A DNA stretch of 64,000 nucleotides, taken from positions 43,369,137 through 43,433,136 of the forward strand of contig OZ026833.1 in assembly GCA_964023205.1 (NCBI GenBank), written 5' to 3'. The DNA is from Lutraria lutraria (lineage: Eukaryota > Mollusca > Bivalvia > Venerida > Mactridae). A program made the position numbers and the translations under genes. This document shows, piece by piece, positions 27,701-39,700 of the stretch. The notes beneath the pieces were generated by a model that was not told the origin of the DNA, did no database searches, and saw only the letters and a list, made by a program, of their open reading frames with translations. How positions within the stretch are numbered: the first letter of the stretch is position 1; each line of letters starts with the position of its first letter.

Positions 27701-30700
27701 ATGCATTTTTAATTCCATACCTTCATTTTTATGTTAAATAAATAATGAAACCATAAAATTTGAATGTTTTAGCTTAATTCAAAATAAAAATTCACTGCAA
27801 AAGAGCAATTGAATAAAATAATAATGGCGCCAATTTTGAAAATTCTATTTCTGCTGTGCTGTTTTCATGTATGTTTTACATTTATTTGTTGATCAAGTGA
27901 TATAAAAATTCTACCAGGTATGTTTGGTATGTTATTATTCATATTCCATTGTTTGTTTGTTTATATCGAGTTAAAACACCTTTTCAACAATCAGTGTCAT
28001 ATAAGGCGGACAGTTCACCTAAGCATCCTTACTGGGAAGAACCGATACTAGAATCCCATACTCCGTAAGCAACTGCCTACTTTCTCACATAAAGAGACAT
28101 GGTCGGTAGCAGGGCTCAAAGCCATGACCCTGTACCAGTATGAGGTTAGTGATTTGATGTCGGCGACCTTTACCACTCGACCACTGAGGTGGGTCTTACT
28201 ATTCCATAACTGAATGTAATCAGTCTACACATACTCAGATTATAATACATATAGTAAGTGAAGTGTTAGACCTGGATGTGACAGAACAAAAATTTAATGA
28301 CATCACTTTGGATGAACTGGTTTACAACCGAATGAGTATAAAACTGCCAGCATAAACAACACTGTGATGTCCATGTATAAGGAATGCTTATTGTTGAAGA
28401 AAAACAAAATTGGCCTTACTGAGTAACAATCATAATTTACTTCTATAGTACTACATTGTACAGACATACTAATAAACAAAACCATGAACTTAACAACAAA
28501 TCAATACTGGTTAATTATTTAACCTAACATTTTTATAAAAAAAACAACCTAACATTCACCTGCTCTTCTACATGATCACAAAATAGCAAAACAAGAGACA
28601 GGACTAGTCTTCAACTTTTCAGGTTATCCCTCAAGTAATGCACTAGGAGTTGCAAACAGAACAGAATTACCTTATATTTACACCATGATGCGAGAAATAA
28701 ACATAAGCACTCAAAAAAATTATCTATCGCAAAATCCGACTCAATGGGTCAGTTGATGACAATAGTCTTACTGAAATGGTTTCCCTGAAGAAATTAAGAT
28801 GTTGTGCAAAGAAAACCAGGAGAAAAGGTGCTTAGTTTCTTAGTGAAAATAATTATGGGATATATTTGGTTTAATTCCCTTAAGATTTGTAGGATATATA
28901 TTATGCACAAAAAGTTCAATAAAAAATTATTTTTTTCAATATTGTCAGCAAAACAATTGTACACACATTTCAGACAAAATACTAATTAATATGTCCATGA
29001 ATGATCTGAATAAAAGTCAACGATTGAATCTGCTAATATGAGCGTCAACTACATCTTGTTTGGATCTTTGTTGAGCCTGTCTGGGTGTACTTTGTGATAG
29101 GGGTAGAGGTCGTTTTTTGTCGGTAGTTGTAAGAAGTTTCTTGGCAGATCGGTAACTTGGTTGATACTCGCGCATCAAAAGAACTTCTTCCATCAAGTCC
29201 TTCACATAATCTGAAACACATAGAATTGTTATATTACTACAAGTATTTTTGCACTCATATACCAAATACACATTTACCTTGTTTCAGCTTACTTCTATGC
29301 TTGATCAGAATGTAAGCTTTGGATTCATAACTCGACTGCTGCACAAGTTCATGCTTATTTGATTAAATGTAGGATGTCTCGATTTTTAGTTTACACATAT
29401 GTAATATGTTATGACTTTATGCTAATACCCCCGCCGCCGCTTTGACACTAAGAATGCAACAGTTCACTATAAGGCTAAGTTCAAGGGGGCATAACTCAGC
29501 AATTAAAATTGCGTCTTGCACATCTCATTTCATGGCGATAACATATTTCAAGTTTCATTGCAATCTTAAAGAATGCAGAAGTAGTTCTCTCCACAAACTT
29601 TATGCAGACAGACGGACCAACAGACCGAATGACTCCAATATACCCCCTCTCAAACTTCGTTGGCGGAGGTAAAACGAACAAAAGGAAAACAATTCCTTCA
29701 GTGTCATTTTGTGTAATAGTGCCTCTACATTTTTCATTTTCACTGATTTACACTAAATAAAATCTTGAAATCTTACAAAAAGTTTGGTGCACCTTCACTT
29801 CCTTTGCTACTGCAGCCCCTTTTCTACCCTTTGGATACGACACAGAATATTGAAGTTTTCCGCCTTTCGTTCTTCGTTGATCTCGGTCACAATTCTCATT
29901 GAAATGAAGAGCCGCGAGGAACAGCCTGTACATAAAAAATATAAGTTTTCAAACCAATATATTTTATCAATAGTTATACAGTAGTTAAAATTGAACAATA
30001 AGCTGCATTCAATAAACACATGTGCAATTGGTGACAGCATGACATAACCTCGTACATACCTCGTATGCTCCAATGCTGTCAAATCAGAACATAATCAAAA
30101 GAAATACTGTAATACTCATACTTGTGAATAATCCGAGTTCAATTCACTTTCTCAACAACCAATATAGCCTTCGACAGCCATAGTTGACCTATTTTGTTAC
30201 GATGTCAGAATCCAAGAATTACAACTGAGTATCAACCTCCCAGATTCCAACATACAGAATTAACAACAGAAAAGTTGCAAGTGGTCAGAGGCTATTGATT
30301 TACTGACATTTAGACCTATTGACCTTGGAAACCATCACACATTTCAGTAGAAAAGTAAGAGATCATTTGTGAACATGGTACATCTTAGAAATCCTATCTA
30401 CATTAGCCAACTACATAACATGACTAGAGCTGTCACAGTGGTGAATGATATCCAGCTGCCGCTTTGACACTAAGAATGTGATAGTACACTATACGGCTAA
30501 GTTCAAGGGGACATAACTCTGCAATGAGTGGAACATTGGGTATGAAAATTATGTCAAGCACATCTACACTTCTTGGTGATAGCATATTTCAAGTTTCATT
30601 GCAATCGCTTAAAGAAAAAGTTTGCTCCACAAACTTGTGGTATTATATGCTGGCAGACAGACCGACCAACCGACCGACACAGTGACTCCAATATACCCTC

Positions 30701-33700
30701 TCTCAAACTTAGTTTGCAGGGGTATAATGAAGGCAAGACAGAGGTCTTACTCCCAAGTCAGAATTTATTAAATACCTTGCTTCCATATTAGCATGCTTGT
30801 AGTGAGTTGATTTGGGCACAAATTCACAAATAACTTTGTGAAAAGCTTCCAAAGAAGATGTTTGTTCTGCTGGTGACAACTTCTTCACATCCTTCACAAG
30901 AATTTTATTTTCAACAACTTTTTTCAGTTCGGCATGAGGCTTGAACCCTAAGAAGAATAAAAAAGAATAAACCTATTATAGATAACAAACTTGAGCTTGT
31001 CAGAAATAAGATGAATACTCACAAGTGGCGCTTTGACATCTCAATATGTTTATATTATTTTTCACCCTAGTCATAGAAAAGGGACATTTCTTTGCCCCTA
31101 GCCACTAACAATAGAAATGGTATTTCTTAGATTTGATTATTTGAAAGTCATGTTGCTAAAGTGTACAAATTACACATACAAACTTGATCAAGTTTATCAA
31201 ACAGGCCAAAGTCAGGAATTGAGAAGCACTTCACTATGCTTATATATACACAAATTACAAGAGCAATGACTTGTTACATGAATTACAAACTGAATATCCT
31301 GGGCATTAAAAAATCATGATGCATCATTAGCGCAGGGCTTATCATCTAGAAACTGTACAAAACATCATTCAGACTAGATAAAACAACATAAGTTTAAATC
31401 AAACATGATACAAGAATTCTACAGGTATCTCATGCTCTTGATGTCTGCTTCAATGTTTTGTCAACAGTAATCTGCTCATAAATAGTGTGATAGTTACGTG
31501 TATAACGAAATGTACTTGACATAGTATTTTAACTTCAGATTTCACAAAACATTAATGATGAATAGAACTTGATGATACCTACCTTCCTTCATCCATTTCC
31601 TGTTAGAAATCTCGCCATGTTCACATTTTGGAAATCTTTCACCATGACCTTCATGAATATTCAATACGTGATTAATGATGGAGAGCCATTTCTGCTGAAC
31701 TAAGTCACCATCACCATTGCTGCTTTCAGCACACCAATACAAGTGGTTGCTAACAGAACGCGCCCATGCCTGAACTTTCTCACAACCCTTTTTCTTCCCT
31801 GCTGCCTCAAGTTTCTTGTAAACACCTGTAGAAACAAAGACTTATATTACACCACAATCACAAAATGCTGATTATAAGTTTCTGATAAAACACAAAAAAC
31901 AATAGCTATTAAACTAACGTGCCAAGTGTTGACTTAAATATGAATTCTAGACTATTAGAAATTCCTGCGACAGTCAATAAAATGGATCTTTAGGTATTCA
32001 TGAATTTTGAAATAAATTAAATAATTGATAAATAACAACAGAATTTCAGACAACAGTGCTCCAGGACATTTGGTAATACAACTCTAATGCTACTGCTGAA
32101 CTTCCCATATTTTAAGAGAAGAATACCACAAAAAAGTAATTTAAAATAAAGTTAACTATTCAGTCCATAGTGGAAACAGTAAAAAATGAAACACTGGTAC
32201 TATCTAGGAATTTACCTTTGGCAACATGCCAAACATCAAACCAGTGTACAATATCTGGTTAATGTCTATCAGTTATGAGATGCGTCACTCTAATATGCTT
32301 ATGGACAGTCAGGAAATCAATTGATCTCTTCAAACCTTCTAATTCCATGTGGTACGAGTTCTTCACTTCATTACTCTGTAATTAAAAGATACATAAGTAC
32401 TTGCTTGGTCAAGTAGAAATACACAATTTCATGCAGTATTTAAATTTGGCCAAATTCTCCATATTACTGTATAAATTCATGTTTAGAATACAATTTTCAA
32501 AACATTACCAAAAACTAAAACAAGAGGGCCAAGATGGCCCTATATCGCTCACATGACAATCACTATTCACTCATTAAAACATTGTTTTGAACCGGTGACC
32601 TAGTTTTTGACCCCAGATGACCCATGTTAGAACTTGTCCTACATATAAATAAGACAAACATTCTGACAAAATTTGGTGAAGATCCAATCAAAACCATGAA
32701 AACTAAAGCATAGACAAGGTTTTCCTAAGATTTGACCTCGTGACCTAGTTTTTTACCCCAGACGACCTATGTTCGAATTTGTCTCACATATCATTAAGAC
32801 AAACATTCTGACTAGGTTTGGTGAAGATAAGATCAAAATTTGACATCTACAGTGTTAATAAGGTTTTCCTAAGATTTGACCTTGTGACCTGGTTTTTGAC
32901 CCTAGGTGACCCATATTTGAACTTGTCCTTAATATCATTAAGACAAACAATCTGACAAGGTTTGGCCAAGATCCAATTAAAACCATGACATTTAGAGCTT
33001 TTACAAGATTTTTACCTAAGATTTGACATGGTGACCCAGTTTTTGACCCCGGATGACCCATCTTCAACCTTGACCCACATATCATTGAGGCAAACATTCT
33101 GACAAGGTTTGGTGAAGATCTACAGTGTTAACAAAGTTTTCCTAAGATTTGACCTGGTGACCTAGTTATTGACCCCAGATGACCCATATTTATACTTGAC
33201 CGTTATATCATTAAAACAAACGATTTGACAAAGTTTGGTGAAGATCCAATAATAACTGTGAAATCTACAGTGTTAACATGGTTTTTCATAAGATTTGACC
33301 TAGCTACCTAGTTTTTGACCCAAGATGACCCATGTTCAAACTCGTCCAAGATATTATGAAGACAAACATTCTGACAAGGTTTCATGATCATCCAATCAAA
33401 ACAGTGACTTCTAGAGTGTTCACAAGGTTTTCCAGCAATTTGCCCTAGTGACCTAGTTTTACTACAGAAATGACCCATTATCAAACTCGACCTACATATT
33501 ATTAAAATAAACATTCTGACAAAGTTTCATGAAGATCCAGTCAAAACAGTGATTTCTAAAGTGTTCACAAGGTTTTCCCTTATTTGGCCCTGGTGACCTA
33601 GTTTTTTACCCAAAATGGCCCAATATCGAACTTGTCCGAGATTTTGTTGATATTAACGTTCTGACCCAGTTTTGCTAAAATTGGGCTAAAAATGTGGCCC

Positions 33701-36700
33701 CTAGTGTGGTCACAACATAAAGTTTGACGACGCACGACGCACACCGCACGACGGTCCCAGTGGGGTTTGAACCCATAACCCTCAGGATCTTGAAGGTACG
33801 GACACATACCTATGAAAGTATAAAAGACAAAACAAAACACATAGGTAAACATTTTTGCCAAATATTTCAGAAATTCACTCACAGATGACAAAGTTACTGA
33901 TCAGAAACAAAAACAATACTTATTTTTGACCCTCAAAAAATTTGATTGTGACCTTGGCCTTCAAGATAATGAACTGAACCTTTCAAAGGAGACATGCCCA
34001 CATATGAATTTACATTTCAGCCAAATATTAAAATCCATCGAGTTGTAGATCCAGATGGCCGGTCGCACACATACATACACAGACGGACAAGGTGACTCAA
34101 ATTTAACTCCAATATACCCGTAACCCCCCAACTTTGTTATGTCAACTTATGTGATTGAGGGAAATCTTGACTGTTTGCAACTTTTGACTATCTTCACTGC
34201 AAAATCTATTAAACATTTTTAAGAAATGTGATATAAAGAATAAGCTATAACAGTAATACAGTATATATTACCTGCACCAGCTGTATATCTAGTATATGAC
34301 CAGTCGCCATGTCCATCATGCTGTAGGAACCAAACATTGCTGTATGACCAGGGGAGCAACATCTGGCATCACCACCTAGCCTAACATCCTAATCACTTTC
34401 TACTATGTCTTGAATAACCTGGGACTGGTGCGACTCCCACACTCGTCTGATGGTTTGTGTAAGATATAACTCTTGAAGTTTGAAATATACTCCAGAGCAA
34501 AATGTCTGGACTCCAGCAAAGTTCAATGCTCTGAGGAATCTCTGTGCACTACATCCAGAAAACATTATAGCTGCACAGAGTTCCAAATGTCCCATGGAAA
34601 GGGTACCTGAGTTTGGCTGACTGCACCAAGATCCAGAAACATCACAGTAACTACAAACCCAGGTACAATTCAGTTGAGCCCCTTGAACCTTTTTATGTAC
34701 ATGTGATCTCCTGCCACAAACTTCACACAATCCTAGTAAAGCATCTAGCTTGTCCTCATACACTATAAACTTCCTAACTGTCCCATACATGACATCTTCT
34801 TTTTCTTCCAGTTCTATGACCGATGATTCAGACTCAGGAGCCCAGGTGGTATCCTCAGTATCTTCCCTAAAACATGACTCAGAAATGTCGCTCAGAAAGC
34901 TTTCAAATCAGTGGGGAGTTTTCGGTTGGTCTGGAAGGTGAATCTTTCCAGATTCAACATCATTCTCCCAGTCTGTCTGGGTTGAACAGTCCACCAGGTT
35001 TGTATTTGTTTGTGTCTGTTTAGCAGAAGTGGCCTGATAGAAAATTAAAAAAAAAACTTTGATAAGTGAGTAACAATTACATTTTGCATAGCACAAATTA
35101 CATGTACATTGAAGCTAAAAAAAATCCTTATGATTAAATTAATAATTAATGACCAGGTTATATAGTTTTTCATTTGGTATGACCAGTTTCTCATGAAGTT
35201 CTAGTGAGATTTTGTCTATGACCAACCTCATGAACCAAAAACCTTTAGATCATTAATAAGCACTGTAAATATAATTAGAATTGGTGAAGAAATGAAGGCG
35301 CTAGAGTGTAAACAAGCAAAAATACAGCAAATCAATACCTGTGCATGAAATTGATCAAATTGTGAAAAAACACAAGAGTAAACATCAAACCCGACTTTTT
35401 TTATTTTAAACAATTCATCAAATATATTCAGCTGACAAGTCTTATTATTATATTAGTGTTTTCATAATGGCCTTGTTTAATTAGTTTGAAGACTCATAAA
35501 AGCATTAGGCCGAAGGCTGAAGACAAAAAGAAGGCCAATATGATAACATTTACTTATTGACAATTTTATGACTACAGAATTCAATATAACCCGGTAACAG
35601 CAGTTTCATAATCGTGGCAGTGCTGGACTGCCAATTAGAATGACCGAGCAGTTTTTTTAAGAAGGCTGTGATTTTTCATTATTTTACATAAATATCATAT
35701 AATATGAAACTGCATGGACTTACCCATCTTGGAGTTTGAGACTGAACTGAGAACTGACCAGCCTCAGTACAAGGTAACTTTGCATGATCAGCAGCTATAG
35801 TGGCAAGGATGTTCAGATCAACTGTAGAGGATGGTATACTTGTAGGTTCAACAGGGGCTGGGGGGGGGGGGGGTCTCTAACAAGTTATCTTCATTATTAA
35901 ACTGTGTCATCTGAAATAAAATATTGCTACTGATATGAAGTATGGCCCCATGAAGTACGTATCATCCTGGAAATTTCGAATGAAGGAACAGTCTGCTTTT
36001 GCAGTAATTAATATACTTGTACATAGTATATCGGAAAACTAAATATTCACTGTGGTGATTCGTACAAGCAGTTCCAAATCCTAAATTCACAGATTGTTTT
36101 ATGACCCGTCTAACTGGGTAATTCACTAAAATTAAAATATTCACAAATTAGTCTAGCAGTAGGCCTATGTCTACTCAGTCAAAATATATAAGGAATTTAA
36201 ACTACAAACAACACATTTCAAATGTAACAGTGTGGTATATTGTATTGTAAATTGGCTGAGATCCCTATTCACCAGCCCGATAAGTTCAGTTGGTAGGTGG
36301 CGGGTTCGAGCCCCGCATCGGGTACATTATTTTCCGCCTCCTGTTACATTTGGTGCCGTGAGAGTGTGACTAGCCTTGGAATCCTAGAGCTAGGATGAAG
36401 CAAATGGCTGGGTTAGTCTAAAGAGCCTACGGTTGTCGTGATTTATTTACTTTGAATAAAAAGGAAGGAGGATCGAATGTAACGGTGTGGTATATTGTAT
36501 TATAAATTGGCTGGGATAATCACCAGCACGATAAGCTCAGTTGGTAGAGCATCTGAGTCTATTCTGACTTGCAAGCAGGTGGTCGCGGGTTCGAGCCCCA
36601 CATCGGGTATATTATTTTCCTCCTCCTCAATTACACAATGATTTTAATGGATTCTTTTGCATTTTAAAGACATCTCTGGTGATTATTTTGTATTGTTTTT

Positions 36701-39700
36701 GTGGAATTCTTTTAAGTGGGAAATATAGATTGATTAATAAATTTTGAGGGAAACTATAGCATTTTAGTGGAAACTATTTAGAAGTCTTTTGGGCTAGCTG
36801 AAACAGTCTATATAAGGCGTTAAAATATACGAAAAAAATGACTGTGGACAAATAAATTCATAAGCAATCATTGAATCATACATTGCAACTGGTGAAGGAA
36901 ATCATGACGCATCGGTACGTATCTATATATTACAGATCAGCAAGAGCGCGACATGACCTAAGAACGTGAAACAAAATGGCGGGAGGGGTATAAAAAAATA
37001 AGCGAGTTACTTACATCTAATCGTCTCCTTTTAATCGAAATTGAAGCTGCTGATGGTCTGGGCTTATGTTCATGTTGTTTCTGAAGAAGCAGTGTTGGAA
37101 CAGCCTCAGGTTTCAATGATCTCCTGAATTTCACTCCATGTAACCCGATTCTGCGAAGTAGCGAATCGGTCCGCTCGAACGCGTCTTCTGCAAAATGTTT
37201 AGAGCACAGTTTGCTGTACTGTCCTGGCTTAAAGGCACGCCCTTTATCGTTGCTCCTGCCGAGTCTCTGCACCCAAATTCGTCTCACAGACTCAAGTTTT
37301 GGGAAGGAAAAGAAGCCTACTTTGTCTCTCCCAGACATAGACGAACAGCCGTAGGCTGCACAACAAACCATTATTATCCAAATATTAGTCCGAACGAATA
37401 CAATTCAAACACGAACTTACAACAAAAAACAAAATATAGTCACGTGCGAAAGAAAATGATGATATTTAACGATGTGTATGATGAAACTCCAATGTACAAC
37501 TAACGCTTTCCATCTAATGTGTATACACGCTGAAGGCACGCTAACATCATGAATGACGTCACAAAATCAAGGGGAGTAACCCTCTCTGTTTTTTTTTCGG
37601 ATATTGGTTATCGTGTTACAAAAGTGCGTTTTAAAGGCCTTTCGGTATTTTTTTCAAGCCGTATCGTGGTATTAATGAGTACTTATGCTAATGAATAATT
37701 TTATTTGAGATAGTTTAACTATTCTACATTTTTCTATGAATATGACCTTTAAGTTACAAATAAAGTTAACTTACCTGAGATTAAATAACACAATTATAAC
37801 AAGACTTTTGAAAGGATAATTGACATTCTACAGAGCTATTTTCCTTCTATAACAGGCGCTTTTAACAGGCGTCTTCCCCTCAGGATAATCCTTTAAAATA
37901 ATGCAGTTTTCCCCTAAAATTTAGTTTACATCCATGTGTCTGTCCCTTTTGCAAAAAAATATGAGTTATTCTTTCCCAAATTTGAAGAAAATGTCACTTT
38001 TCCTACCTGTGAAAAAAGCCCTGCACTACAATATTGTAACACAGTGTGACACTGAGTGCGTTACAGATTAAAGACATTGAACAGCTACTATATAAGTGCC
38101 CCCCCCCCCCAAAAAAAAATCCACATGAGGTCTAATCTCTTAATTGTTTTATTGCCCCTAATGGGATTAATCCTGTCTTTTCACCGTCAGCTAAGTGTCT
38201 GTACTAAGACTTGACACCTAGTCATAGAGGGTCATAAATTGTATTGATTTTTAATGATAATTTATTAGTTTATGGATAACTTCCTGTTGTTTTTGTAAGC
38301 ATTTTATGTGATTAATTAATGGTGTCTTTTAATTACCAGATTATGTAAGAATAGTTAATGCATGAAAATTGCAACTGAATGCTTCTTCTATTTCTAAATC
38401 AAATCATTCTATTTACACATGAAATTATTTTTTACAAGATAACTATTATAATTTAAAAAATAACTTGCAAAGAAACTATGTTTATACAGGTACTGCTTGA
38501 GAAATTATATTGGTTAGAAATATTTAACAGGTATAAAGGTGTTAGGATACGTTTGTATTAAATTCACAAAATGGATGTTTAATTTATCAAAATCATCCAG
38601 ACCTAACTAATTGGTGTGAGATACATGTATATTTGCTAATGTGTTTGAAGCGTTGAGCATTTATTTGAGTAATTAATGTCTTTAATCATATTAGAATCTT
38701 AATACGGGGAAGTCAAAGACCGGGGCCCGCGAAGCGGGTCCCGGGCTTTGGCCTTGCCCGGCTATAGACAATGCGTACGTGAGAAAAGGTTCAATGTGAA
38801 TTAAAACAATTTCAAATGTGATTACCTATCGCCGAAAATCTCATTTCCAAATCATGGGGGCCGCCATTTTGTTTGTAACAACTAATACGGGGAAGTGAAA
38901 GACTGGGGCCCGCGAAGCAGGTCCCGGGCTTTGGCCTTGCCCGGCTATAGACAATGCGTACGTGAGAAAAGGTTCAATGTGAATTAAAACAATTTCAAAT
39001 GTATTACCTATCGCCGAAAATCTCATTTCCAAATCATTGAATGGACACCGCCATTTTGGCCGCCATTTTGTTTGTAACAACTAAATTCTCGTTCTCGTGT
39101 TGGAATATTTTTTTACATCGTAATATAATTACTCACTTATATTTATGTTTTCCTATCTGTTTACAAGAAATAGAAAGCAAACTATTCGAAGTTTTTTAAA
39201 AAAGAAGCTTTATTTTAAAAAAACAAACGCTTTTGGTAAACTTTGTGAAAAGCGTCTGCTTAAAGTTTTGCGCACAAACGCTTGACAGGAAATAGAATGA
39301 CGTCACTTTTTGTTTACGCAAGGTGCTCGACCAATCTCTACCTAGAGTTGTCGTTCCTTTCCAATAGACTCGACTTCCCCGTTCCATAGGCTTAGCCTAT
39401 TTTCATATTATTTTGCATTTAATATAAACATACTTAAATAAAGAATATATATATACTTTAAAACAAAAAGAAAATTATATCTATATTTTCAATGGAATCA
39501 ATTTAAGTATCTATACAGTAGCTATAATTTGTATTTAATAGCCATAAATTTAAGTCACTGATTATGTAATTAGAAGCTAGTCTATCAATGACCCTGTCAG
39601 TTTTATTGGACTCCCTACTGTGGAATATACAGGACTGCTGGGTCTTAGTCACATGCCTCGCATTCCTAGTTCAATGTCTTTAATGTAAAATTCACTTACA

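Larger units (their letters stand above)
29017..37371 (-). pseudogene. THAP-domain DDE transposase (Kolobok-like), 8 exons, inactivated
   Basis: Exons: 37015-37371, 35724-35910, 34272-35033, 32216-32375, 31583-31825, 30776-30947, 29777-29925, 29017-29210, with GT-AG borders and matching phases (about 740 codons once the frameshift is discounted). Order: N-terminal THAP zinc finger; acidic linker; Cys-rich region (CEVCGRR, CSYC); DDE core with GGDARCCSPGHTAMFGSYSM (first Asp), LITDRH (second Asp), DIVHWFDVWHVAK, NHLYWCAESSNGDGD, and SSLEAFHKVI (candidate third acid); basic tail. Damage: a 14-C run in exon 2 shifts the frame by one, and there are in-frame stops near 34907 and 34390 and after TDRH in exon 4, where about ten expected residues are missing. 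It is convergent with the P2X7-domain gene, 1.35 kb apart. The Kolobok assignment is from memory and tentative. Confidence 0.82.

Noticed and set aside
36278..36610. Two tRNA genes
   Set aside because: The first copy lacks the anticodon arm and the second has an insertion in it; both lie inside repeated LTR-like units with primer-site and polypurine signals.
29017..37371. Independent TTAA Kolobok insertion ending near its own gene
   Set aside because: I saw no paired inverted ends with TTAA close to 29 kb and 37.8 kb; the mirrored subterminal motifs fit the larger element better. Not fully excluded.
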